Assembly: GCA_004294495.1 (NCBI GenBank)
Contig: REAS01000049.1
Span: 1-33,808 of the forward strand
Reading direction: 5' to 3'
Length of the DNA: 33,808 nucleotides
Source of the DNA: Sphingobacteriales bacterium
GTDB lineage: Bacteria; Bacteroidota; Bacteroidia; Sphingobacteriales; Sphingobacteriaceae
The notes beneath the pieces are model-generated. The model saw only the letters and a program-made list of their open reading frames with translations, searched no databases and had not been told where the DNA came from. Numbering within the stretch: position 1 is the first letter of the stretch; every line of letters begins with the position of its first letter. The translations under genes and the position numbers were made by a program. This document shows positions 8,946 through 15,874 of this stretch, piece after piece.

Positions 8946-9123
8946 GTAGAGACAAGGCATGCCTTGTCTCAGGTGAGATTAAATTAAAAAGCCAGGCATG
9001 CCTTGTCTCGGTTGAAATTAAATTAAAAAGCAAAGGAATGCCTTATCTCAGGTGAAATTAAATTAAAAAGCCAGGCATTGTTTGGCTCAACGGTTGAATA
9101 TAAAGCCAAGGCATGCCTTGGCT
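8946..9123. repeat. Five-unit REP-like palindrome array downstream of the RAYT gene
   Basis: Palindrome centres lie at about 8959/60, 8998/99, 9038/39, 9077/78 and 9113/14, a period of 39-40 bp, with the last interval 36. Unit 1 is a perfect 22-bp palindrome (8949-8970) and unit 5 a perfect 20-bp one (9104-9123); units 2-4 are progressively imperfect (for example AGGCATTGTTTGGCT in unit 4). Spacers are near-identical (GGTGAAATTAAATTAAAAAG). The array ends exactly at the stop codon of the convergent acyltransferase, so it probably also sits in both 3' untranslated regions and may end both transcripts. Confidence 0.9.
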
Positions 9124-9771
9124 CTACTCTACCGTAAACCTAAACCCGTTTTGCATTGCATTATTATGATGCTTATTGATTTTTTCTGTAAAATCTTCCA
9201 TTTCAAAATCATTAGCCGAACCACAATCTAACATATTAAAATAAACCGACGGCTTAAAACTTTCGAAATATTCTAAAAAATTACTGCTCCAAATTAATTG
9301 GCAGTTACCGGTAACACGACAAATAATTTCGCCAATACCCTCTTTTACAATAATTTTACGAACATATTGCGACTCGAGGTTGCCTTGTGGATACATTAAC
9401 AAAACATTGCCTGGGGTGTTTAATACTTGAGCGGCATAATCTAAACTTTCGCTAATACTTGCTTTGCCTGGGGCAATAGAAAAACAACCAAAATAACGCA
9501 AAAACATATTTTTTTGAAGTTGTTTTTCTAAAATCATCACATAAAACCCTTCAATGTTTTCACTTTCGTGGATGCTTTTTATCATTAAATAACAAGCCCA
9601 AAAGCCATCCCAAAAACTAAAATGATTGCTCATTAACATGTACGAATGGCTTTTGTAAATCGTTGCTTTTTTAATTATTAATTTATTAAACCTATGCTTA
9701 AACACCCAAGTTAAAAATTTTATCCCTTTTGTTAAAATATGAAAAGGAATGGGTTTGGCTTGTATTATCAT
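9124..9771 (-). CDS. PlsC-like lysophospholipid/glycerolipid acyltransferase
   Basis: A 215-residue acyltransferase. The HX4D catalytic motif is present as H50-FSFW-D55 in MSNHFSFWDGFW, and MYPQGNLES (about 140-148) corresponds to the FPEG-type glycerol-phosphate-binding motif. A hydrophobic N-terminal segment (FHILTKGIKFLTWVF) could attach it to the membrane. It is the last gene of the fatty-acid cluster, starting 6 nt after acpS, so it could move the cluster's acyl product from ACP or CoA to a lipid acceptor; that is inference. The acceptor is not predictable. The stop codon (TAG) adjoins the REP array. Confidence 0.8.
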   Translation of the reverse strand: MIIQAKPIPFHILTKGIKFLTWVFKHRFNKLIIKKATIYKSHSYMLMSNHFSFWDGFWACYLMIKSIHESENIEGFYVMILEKQLQKNMFLRYFGCFSIAPGKASISESLDYAAQVLNTPGNVLLMYPQGNLESQYVRKIIVKEGIGEIICRVTGNCQLIWSSNFLEYFESFKPSVYFNMLDCGSANDFEMEDFTEKINKHHNNAMQNGFRFTVE

Positions 9772-9777
9772 ATTTAA

Positions 9778-10182
9778 TTAGGCTTTAATGTTTACTAACG
9801 CTAAGGCCCAAACATAATCGCCATCGTGGCTAATACTTAAACTTATATTAAATTTATTTGGGAATTGGTGCAAAACCGTAGTAGGTTGGCCAGCAATTTT
9901 GTCTCTCAAAATTTCTATGTTTTGCCATCCCGCCACAGCGGAACCCAATTGTTTTAAGGCTTTATAAACCGCTTCTTTAGCAGCCCAAGTTGATGCATAA
10001 CGTAATAAAGGTTGGTTAAAAAGTTGGCAATAATCTAATTCGTTTTGGGTATAAACTTTTGCTTGAAATTCGGGTGTAAACGATGCTTCAAAATTGGACA
10101 TAAAAACAACATCGTTACCTATGGCAAAGTTTGTCTCAATATTTAAATCGCTAATCAGATTATTTACAGCATTATTCTCCAT
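9778..10182 (-). CDS. acpS: 4'-phosphopantetheinyl transferase AcpS-like (holo-ACP synthase)
   Basis: A 134-residue AcpS-type transferase. The magnesium-binding Asp is in NDVVFM (D24) and the second motif is WAAKEAVYKAL (66-76, with E70 and K74). FTPEFQAKVYTQNEL between them fits the family. It converts apo-ACP to holo-ACP with the CoA phosphopantetheine arm. The gene overlaps the end of fabI by 11 nt and lies in the same operon as an ACP gene, so that ACP is its likely partner. It could equally be the organism's only general AcpS; the rest of the genome is needed to tell. Confidence 0.88.
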   Translation of the reverse strand: MENNAVNNLISDLNIETNFAIGNDVVFMSNFEASFTPEFQAKVYTQNELDYCQLFNQPLLRYASTWAAKEAVYKALKQLGSAVAGWQNIEILRDKIAGQPTTVLHQFPNKFNISLSISHDGDYVWALALVNIKA

Positions 10183-10984
10183 TGCTACTTACACCCATAA
10201 TATTAAAGCCACCGTCAACAAAATGGGTGTTTCCTGTTACTTTTATTGATAAATCCGAAAAGTAATACAATGCTGTATTTGCCACATCGCTGGCATCTAC
10301 ATTGCCCAATGGTGCAGTAATTTTGCCAATTTTACGTAGTGTACGTACACCGTTTACACCGCCGGCCGAGGTTGTCATAACCAAACCTGCCGATATTGCA
10401 TTTACCCGTACTTTACTTTTTCTAAAATAATTGGCTAAGTATAGCATTATGTTTTCTAAAGCTGCTTTGTTTATGGCCATTCCGGCATAATTTGGGAAAA
10501 CCCTTTGCGATGCGTTGTAAGTTAAAGTTAATATAGATGCATCTTTAGCTAGAAATGGCTCGGCAACACGGCAAATACGTAAAAGCGAATAGGCACTTAT
10601 GTTAAACGAATCCATAAAATCTTCAAATGGGATGTTTATGTACGATGGAGCTTCTTCCGCAATCCCCGGAAGGGTATAACACATAACATTTTGGTTGCCA
10701 AAAGCTACCCCGTGTAAAATATAATGTATTGGCCCATGTTTCTCTGAAACACTTTTTATAAAATGTGTTAGCTCGGTTTCGTTGCGTACATCGGCAGGGT
10801 AAGCTAAAGTGCTATCAAAACCATGTTTATCTATTAAAAATAATACTTCTTCTTTGGTATCATCTACATAATTAAAGGCCACTTTACAACCCGATTGTTG
10901 CAGTTTTAAAGCTACATTAAATGCGATTGAGCTATCGTTACGAACCCCAAATATTATTGCCAGTTTGTTTGTATTATCTATCAT
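10172..10984 (-). CDS. fabI: Enoyl-[acyl-carrier-protein] reductase (NADH), FabI-type
   Basis: A 270-residue SDR-fold reductase. The nucleotide-binding start is the FabI variant (IIFGVRNDSSIAFNVALKL) rather than the classical TGxxxGIG. The catalytic Tyr-X6-Lys is Y166/K173 in YAGMAINKAA, with a further conserved Tyr at 156 (TYNASQR). It performs the last reduction of each fatty-acid elongation round. Start overlaps the ketosynthase end by 11 nt and its end overlaps acpS by 11 nt, indicating tight translational coupling. It may be the housekeeping FabI or a cluster-specific paralogue; the sequence alone does not say. Confidence 0.86.
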   Translation of the reverse strand: MIDNTNKLAIIFGVRNDSSIAFNVALKLQQSGCKVAFNYVDDTKEEVLFLIDKHGFDSTLAYPADVRNETELTHFIKSVSEKHGPIHYILHGVAFGNQNVMCYTLPGIAEEAPSYINIPFEDFMDSFNISAYSLLRICRVAEPFLAKDASILTLTYNASQRVFPNYAGMAINKAALENIMLYLANYFRKSKVRVNAISAGLVMTTSAGGVNGVRTLRKIGKITAPLGNVDASDVANTALYYFSDLSIKVTGNTHFVDGGFNIMGVSSNGE

Positions 10985-12398
10985 TTTTAGAATTACTTGC
11001 TTCGGGCTTTGGGCTTTGGGCTGATTGATTTAGAGTTCCAATTTCGGGCTTTGCACAATCTTTTGATATATATATAGCGCTATTTGTGCCTCCAAAACCA
11101 TAGTTTAAACATACTATGTTGTTTATTGGCTTGCTAATACTTTGCTGTGGCAACAAATGGCGGTAGTGAGAAAATGGTTTTTTAGGGCCTTGCCAATCGG
11201 GCTGTAACTGAAAAGGCTCTAACTCGGTATTTAAAATATCCGAATTTAAACAAGGCAAAACTTTTTGTTCTTGCAACATTAATAAAGCGGTTATAAACTC
11301 AACCGAACCTGCTGCGCCAAGCATGTGTCCGAATTGCGATTTAGGTGCCGATATATGGTAACCACTTTCGCCTAGCGTATCTACAACGCTTAATAATTCA
11401 ATTGCATCGCCAGCTGGGGTTGATGTGCCGTGTACTTTTACTACATCGGGTTTGGGTAAAGTATTGTTGTTTAACAAACCTTTCCATAACCTTTGTTGGC
11501 CTGCGAAGGATGGATAAAACATATCGCCATCGCCATCGCTATTGTTAAAATAATTATCAATAACGGCAATAATATTTGCACCGCGAGCTTTTGCCATTTC
11601 GTATTCTTCTAGTGCAACAATACCACTGCCAAAACCGCAAACAAAGCCGTTTCGGTTAATATCAAACGGCCTCGAGCTTTCGGCTGCACTAAAGTTTTTA
11701 CTTAAAACTTGCATAGCATCAAAACCTATAAAGGTTTCTAACGATGTGCCTTCTACTCCGCCAGCAATTACCCTATCTTGCAGGCCAAATTTAATTAATT
11801 GGTAAGCATGGCCTATATTGCCTAAACCTGTTGCACAGGCCGAGCCTATAGTTTCGGCCACACCACGGTTTTTTATGAGGCAAGATACGTTGGCAACTTC
11901 GCGATACGGCATCGACCTATCAACCGAATGCGAACCTGCTAAGCGAGTTTTTTTGCCCAGTACATAAAAGTTATGCCAAGCGTTTCGTAAAATAGTATTA
12001 CCGCCACCACCGCTACCTATTACCACACCTGTGGTTTCGGCTTGGGTTTCTTCGATACTCCAACCTGCCATTTTAATAGCATCTTGTGTGCCTAACATAG
12101 CCCAAATACTGCCAATATCGGCTGTAGCTAAATTAATGTTGGGTATGCGGTTTTTTTTATCAACGTAGGTTTCGGGGTAGTTTTCTAAAAGGGTGCTGTA
12201 AATAATTTCCAAATCCATTTCGGCTTCGGTAATAAAGCCAGCTACGGTAGAACGTATTTTTTTATCGTATGTAAGCGCTTCGGGCCAATCGCGAATTAGG
12301 CTTTGGTTCGAGAAAATTTTATCTCTAAAATCATCTAAACTTTTGCAGGTTGGAAAAGCTCCGCCCATACCTACTACTGCTACTTTTCTACCCGTCAT
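10974..12398 (-). CDS. Beta-ketoacyl-ACP synthase (KAS I/II-like)
   Basis: A 474-residue thiolase-fold condensing enzyme. The Cys-His-His set is complete: C188 in GSACATGLGN, H323 in VKVHGTSTPAGDA, and K353/H358 in APKSQFGHMLGAAGS. The start VAVVGMGGAFPTCKSLDDF resembles ketosynthase domains of modular systems, and the region 60-100 is longer than in housekeeping FabF, which is about 410-420 residues. The last 30 residues beyond the conserved GFGGTNSAIYIS are low in complexity and come from a heptamer repeat (11004-11022). It lies 4 nt after the ACP gene. Likely the elongating enzyme of the cluster; chain-length preference is unknown. Confidence 0.88.
   Translation of the reverse strand: MTGRKVAVVGMGGAFPTCKSLDDFRDKIFSNQSLIRDWPEALTYDKKIRSTVAGFITEAEMDLEIIYSTLLENYPETYVDKKNRIPNINLATADIGSIWAMLGTQDAIKMAGWSIEETQAETTGVVIGSGGGGNTILRNAWHNFYVLGKKTRLAGSHSVDRSMPYREVANVSCLIKNRGVAETIGSACATGLGNIGHAYQLIKFGLQDRVIAGGVEGTSLETFIGFDAMQVLSKNFSAAESSRPFDINRNGFVCGFGSGIVALEEYEMAKARGANIIAVIDNYFNNSDGDGDMFYPSFAGQQRLWKGLLNNNTLPKPDVVKVHGTSTPAGDAIELLSVVDTLGESGYHISAPKSQFGHMLGAAGSVEFITALLMLQEQKVLPCLNSDILNTELEPFQLQPDWQGPKKPFSHYRHLLPQQSISKPINNIVCLNYGFGGTNSAIYISKDCAKPEIGTLNQSAQSPKPEASNSKNDR
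11004..11022. repeat. GGGCTTT heptamer repeat in the 3' end of the ketosynthase gene
   Basis: The plus strand holds two full GGGCTTT units and a partial third, with a related CGGGCTTTG at 11045-11053. On the coding strand this gives a Pro/Lys/Ser-rich tail. A 7-bp unit is not a multiple of three, so gain or loss of one unit would shift the frame just before the fabI start. Confidence 0.7.
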
Positions 12399-12402
12399 AC
12401 GT

Positions 12403-12663
12403 TTAAGCTTCGGCTTGTTTTTTCAAAATTAAATCAACAATATCTTTTACTTTAGAGCCTAAACCATCAATTTCATCATCCTCAAATTCTATCCCAAATT
12501 TTTGTTCGGTTTTAGATGCAATGTTTATCATCTCGGTTGATGGTGTGTTTAAATCGGCAATAAAATCAGTTTCGTCGGTTACGCCAATTAGTTTTTCTTG
12601 ATTTATGGTGCGTACTGTTTGTAGTATTTCTACTAATCCATCAATTACTTCTTGTCGTGTCAT
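12403..12663 (-). CDS. Acyl carrier protein, atypical serine motif
   Basis: An 86-residue acidic protein with the ACP helix pattern. Aligned on the family, the phosphopantetheine-bearing serine is S42 in LNTPSTEMINI, where housekeeping ACPs have DSL. The following TEQKFGIEFEDDEIDGLGSKVKDIVDLI matches ACP helices II-IV. It is encoded 22 nt after the dehydratase gene and 4 nt before the ketosynthase, and acpS is three genes downstream. It is probably a dedicated carrier for this cluster; attachment of the arm at S42 is inferred from alignment. Confidence 0.85.
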   Translation of the reverse strand: MTRQEVIDGLVEILQTVRTINQEKLIGVTDETDFIADLNTPSTEMINIASKTEQKFGIEFEDDEIDGLGSKVKDIVDLILKKQAEA

Positions 12664-12685
12664 TGGTGTTTTTTAGGGTTTTAAA

Positions 12686-13219
12686 TTATTTTTTTATGGC
12701 TCGGCCAGTAATATCAAATAGCTCGGCTATTAAAATAAAATCGGCACTAAGGTCGTATTCTTTCAATTTATTTTCGTTAAAAGTATTAAAATATTTATCT
12801 AAATCTAAACCTTTTGGTGCTTTATAAATTCGGCCATCGGCAACCATTTGCCTAAATTTATGAAATTTTATAATTCCTAGGCTTACAAAAGTATCTCCTT
12901 CTTCTAAATAATTAGAAAAAAAAACCTGCCCAATGCTAATAAAAGCAGGTATATAATTTTCTTTAAGCTGGCTAGGTGTACAATTTTGTTTTACGCATTC
13001 TAAAAAAGGGTTAAGCGAACCAATGGTGCCTTGTGCAAAAGCTTCTATTTGGTCTACGCCTCTAAAAACCCCAAAATGGTCTTCAACATCTTTTGCATTA
13101 GGCGTATAACTTGCAACTATGCCTACTTTTGGCTGATGCCAATGGTAATTATGAACCAATAATTTTGTTGGCCCGTGTAGTAACATTTGGTTTGGTGGTA
13201 TACCTACTAGGTTGGTCAT
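12686..13219 (-). CDS. FabZ/FabA-like hotdog protein, probable 3-hydroxyacyl-ACP dehydratase
   Basis: A 177-residue protein. The segment DHFGVFRGVDQIEAFAQGT (47-65) matches the hotdog dehydratase signature HFPGxPVMPGVLxIEAMAQ, with H48 and E59 at the catalytic His and Glu positions. The canonical PGxPVMPG loop is shortened to GVFRGV, so the assignment is moderately sure and activity is not certain. A dehydratase is otherwise the missing step in the cluster, and the gene lies between the ketoreductase and the ACP, which supports the call. The 276-bp gap before it is filled by a mosaic repeat element, so its expression may depend on a promoter there. Confidence 0.66.
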   Translation of the reverse strand: MTNLVGIPPNQMLLHGPTKLLVHNYHWHQPKVGIVASYTPNAKDVEDHFGVFRGVDQIEAFAQGTIGSLNPFLECVKQNCTPSQLKENYIPAFISIGQVFFSNYLEEGDTFVSLGIIKFHKFRQMVADGRIYKAPKGLDLDKYFNTFNENKLKEYDLSADFILIAELFDITGRAIKK

Positions 13220-13224
13220 GTGTT

Positions 13225-13495
13225 TTAGTTGTAAGTTATTTTTAGTCGTAAGTCATTTGTATGGTGTAGATAGTCTTTTTTTTAGTCGTAAGTTATTTTA
13301 AGTCGTAAGTTGAATTAGTGGTAAGTCATTTGAATGGTGTAGATAGTTTTTTTTTAGTCGTAAGTTATTTTAAGTCGTAAGTTGAATTAGTGGTAAGTCA
13401 TTTGTATGGTGTAGATAGTTTTTTGTTCAACGAAGATAAAGACTAATTTGACTTATGACTATTTTGACTTACGACTAATTAACTTACGACTAATC
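13225..13495 (-). repeat. Mosaic GTCGTAAGT repeat element, copy 1
   Basis: Fills nearly the whole gap between the SDR stop (13496-13498) and the dehydratase ATG (13219). On the plus strand, five exact GTCGTAAGT copies (13245, 13285, 13302, 13357, 13374) and three one-base variants (13228, 13318, 13390) point one way; after a core (AACGAAGATAAAGACTA, 13429-13445) the reverse form ACTTACGAC follows (13467, 13482, variant at 13451). Within the first part ATGGTGTAGATAG recurs at 13261, 13334 and 13406, a 72-73 bp tandem period in three copies. It is the reverse-oriented counterpart of 19341-19609. Placed on the minus strand because that orientation matches copy 2 read on plus. Confidence 0.92.
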
Positions 13496-14218
13496 TCAAC
13501 ACAACCCTCCATTCACCTGTATATTTGCTCCGTTTATATATGCCGCTTTATCCGATAATAAAAACAGTATGGTTTCGGCAATTTCGCTGGCTTTCCCATA
13601 ACGGTTTGCCGGTATCATTTCTAAATACTTTTGGCGAAAGTTTTCGGGAATAGTATCGGTCATATTGGTTTCTATAAAACCAGGCGAAACGCATAAAACC
13701 CTAATTTGGTGCTCATTGTTTAACATTCCAACTTCTTTTGCTAAAGATTTAGAAAACGCAACTAAACCCGCCTTTGTAGCCGCATAAACAGATTGAAAAG
13801 CATTGCCAGTTTCGCCAACGCTAGAGCTAATATTTATAATTACGCCACGTTTTTTTAATCCAAAAATTTTCATAGCTACTTTGCTAATCATTATTGGGGC
13901 TTTTAAATTCACTGCTATCATTGCATCAATTTCTTTTTCTGGTTGAAAAACTATCGACTTATCTAATGCAACGCCAGCATTGTTTATTACACCATATAAA
14001 GTATCGCCATGTTCTGCTTTTAGTCGTTTGCAAAAAGTGGTAAGCTCTGCGTTATCAGAAAGGTTTGCGCATAAGTTGAAATTGCCGTCGGTGGCAGGTG
14101 GCAGGTTTTCTTCTTTTGATGCGTGTAAGATTAAGCGGTAATGCGGGGCTAATAACTCCGCCATAGCTAAACCTAAACCTTTGCTTGCGCCAGTAATTAA
14201 AACTTTAGGTTTTTCCAT
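13496..14218 (-). CDS. SDR-family reductase, probable 3-oxoacyl-ACP reductase (FabG-like)
   Basis: A 240-residue short-chain dehydrogenase. Seen: TGASKGLG (9-16, NADP-binding loop), NNAGV (79-83), and the catalytic S132/Y145/K149 in NISSSVGETGNAFQSVYAATKAG, with the C-terminal VNGGLC typical of FabG-type enzymes. First gene of the fatty-acid cluster in transcription order with its own -7 box (14261-14268). It supplies the ketoreduction step. Specificity is inferred from the cluster; by sequence alone it could also be another SDR. Confidence 0.8.
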   Translation of the reverse strand: MEKPKVLITGASKGLGLAMAELLAPHYRLILHASKEENLPPATDGNFNLCANLSDNAELTTFCKRLKAEHGDTLYGVINNAGVALDKSIVFQPEKEIDAMIAVNLKAPIMISKVAMKIFGLKKRGVIINISSSVGETGNAFQSVYAATKAGLVAFSKSLAKEVGMLNNEHQIRVLCVSPGFIETNMTDTIPENFRQKYLEMIPANRYGKASEIAETILFLLSDKAAYINGANIQVNGGLC

Positions 14219-14260
14219 TTAAATAATTGATGTGTATTTAAGGTAGTGGTTAACAATATT

Positions 14261-14268
14261 CAAAAGTA
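14261..14268 (-). promoter_or_regulatory. -7 promoter element for the fatty-acid cluster
   Basis: Minus-strand TACTTTTG fits TAnnTTTG, about 42 nt before the SDR ATG. No -33 box at standard distance was found. Confidence 0.4.
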
Positions 14269-14303
14269 AAAAAATTAATTTTAAAGTTTTACTGCAATAA
14301 ATA

Positions 14304-14327
14304 TCACACTTTAAGTTGTGTGATAGC
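14304..14327. other. 8-bp perfect hairpin between thioesterase and SDR genes
   Basis: Arms TATCACAC and GTGTGATA enclose an 8-nt loop. It lies 12 nt past the thioesterase stop and upstream of the SDR -7 box. Only a weak T-rich stretch follows on the minus strand, so it could be a poor terminator or an operator palindrome. Confidence 0.45.
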
Positions 14328-14339
14328 CACTCAAAAAAA

Positions 14340-14735
14340 TTAATCTTTAAACCTATCGGCCGAGTAGGTTATTTCTGTTTTAAAATGCTGCTTGGGTTTG
14401 CCGTCCTCGTTTAAATTTACAAATACCATTTTATCAATGGTGAGTATTTTTTCTCTACTAATTTTGTTTCTAACCTCACAGGTTAATGTGATAGATGTTG
14501 TACCAAAATGTGTGGCTATAATACCCATTTCAATTATATCGCCTTGTTTTGCCGAACTTAAAAAATTTATTTCGGACAGGTATTTGGTAACAATTCTTTT
14601 ATTATCTAACTGGCAAATGGCGTATATGGCAGCCTCTTCATCAACCCATTTTAATAAACTACCGCCAAATAAGGTTCCATTAGGGTTTAAGTCTTCGGGT
14701 TTTACCCATTTTCGGGTATGAAAATTCATGTTCAT
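14340..14735 (-). CDS. Acyl-CoA thioesterase, hotdog fold (YciA/BFIT type)
   Basis: A 131-residue hotdog thioesterase. The signature NPNGTLFGGSLLKWVDEEAA (18-36, with D32 as the likely catalytic Asp) is typical of acyl-CoA hydrolases of the YciA group, followed by INFLSSAKQGDIIEMG and the VFVNLNEDGKP end. It hydrolyses acyl-CoA thioesters. Same strand as the fatty-acid cluster and 121 nt upstream of it; functional linkage is possible but a hairpin and a separate -7 box suggest separate transcription. A second ATG two codons in would also serve as start. Confidence 0.85.
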   Translation of the reverse strand: MNMNFHTRKWVKPEDLNPNGTLFGGSLLKWVDEEAAIYAICQLDNKRIVTKYLSEINFLSSAKQGDIIEMGIIATHFGTTSITLTCEVRNKISREKILTIDKMVFVNLNEDGKPKQHFKTEITYSADRFKD

Positions 14736-14839
14736 ATTTTGTGTTTAACAGTTATTGTACAATAGCTATTGCGTATAAATTTAGTATCTGGTAAGTAATT
14801 ATATTTAAAAAATAGAAATTTATAATCCTTGCTCTCCAA

Positions 14840-15655
14840 TTAATATTGCTCTTTTTCGTTTGGAAAGCAGCCAGATTTAACATCCTTCACATAGCTCCCA
14901 ACTGCATTATTTATTTCATCAAAAAGATTGAGATATTGGCGTAAAAAGCGTGGTGTAAAACCTTTTGTTAGTCCAATCATATCATTAACTACTAAAACCT
15001 GGCCATCACAACCATTGCCGGCACCAATACCAATAGTTGGTATGTGAATGCTTAAAGTAACTTCGGCGGCTAAGGTGGCGGGTATTTTTTCTAACACAAC
15101 CGAGAAGCAACCCGCTGCTTCTAAAACTTTTATGTCGGTTTTTAATTTATCAGCTTCGGCTTGTTCTTTTGCCCTAACCGTATACGTTCCAAATTTATAT
15201 ATGGATTGTGGTGTTAAACCCAAATGCCCCATTACAGGGATACCCGCTGCAACAATACGCTGTACCGATTCGGCAATTTCTTCGCCTCCCTCTAGTTTTA
15301 CAGCGTGTGCGCCCGATTCTTTCATAATGCGAATGGCCGAGTTTAGTGCTTCTTTAGAGTTTCCTTGGTACGAGCCAAAAGGCAAATCAACAACTACTAA
15401 AGCCCTTTTTGTACCCCGCACTACTGATGTTGCGTGGTAAATCATTTGATCCAAGGTAATGGGCAAAGTAGTTTCGAAACCTGCCATAACCATTGATGCA
15501 GAGTCGCCCACTAAAATCACATCAACCCCCCCGCTATCTACTACGGTAGCCATAGAATAATCGTAAGCTGTTAGTATAGCAATTTTTTCGCCACGGTTTT
15601 TCATTTCTTGTAAAATGTGCGTGGTTATTCTTTTTATTTCTTTATGTACCGACAT
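14840..15655 (-). CDS. panB: 3-methyl-2-oxobutanoate hydroxymethyltransferase
   Basis: A 271-residue TIM-barrel enzyme of normal length making ketopantoate for pantothenate and CoA synthesis. Seen: [29 protein letters not shown] (the GDS metal/substrate motif around D51-S52), [16 protein letters not shown] and the family signature [14 protein letters not shown]. Stands alone with its own promoter; no panC is visible. Confidence 0.96.
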   Translation of the reverse strand: MSVHKEIKRITTHILQEMKNRGEKIAILTAYDYSMATVVDSGGVDVILVGDSASMVMAGFETTLPITLDQMIYHATSVVRGTKRALVVVDLPFGSYQGNSKEALNSAIRIMKESGAHAVKLEGGEEIAESVQRIVAAGIPVMGHLGLTPQSIYKFGTYTVRAKEQAEADKLKTDIKVLEAAGCFSVVLEKIPATLAAEVTLSIHIPTIGIGAGNGCDGQVLVVNDMIGLTKGFTPRFLRQYLNLFDEINNAVGSYVKDVKSGCFPNEKEQY

Positions 15656-15677
15656 TGATTAGGTTAAAATATACTTG

Positions 15678-15685
15678 CAAAGCTA
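15678..15685 (-). promoter_or_regulatory. -7 promoter element for panB
   Basis: Minus-strand TAGCTTTG fits TAnnTTTG about 22 nt before the panB ATG. Confidence 0.45.
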
Positions 15686-15874
15686 TAAAAATGAATATGC
15701 TTTTTTATTAAAAATTGATGTGCGTTTTTTATTGAAAAATCATTCTAAAATTATAACTTCGCACCCCGAGATGGTTTATAAGATATTTTCTTTTTCGCCC
15801 TTCAATAAATCACGGAAACTAAGTTTCTGCCCAGCCCTTTTTTTTAAATTTAAACAGCCTAAATTTTTATAGCA

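Noticed and set aside
9124-14735. Flexirubin or aryl polyene cluster
   Set aside because: No DarA/DarB, aromatic ammonia-lyase, ketosynthase pair or export protein set is present; only fatty-acid-cycle genes are.
15675-15872. 65-codon open frame between panB and carA beginning at TTG
   Set aside because: It begins inside the panB promoter region, is low in complexity and resembles no known protein.
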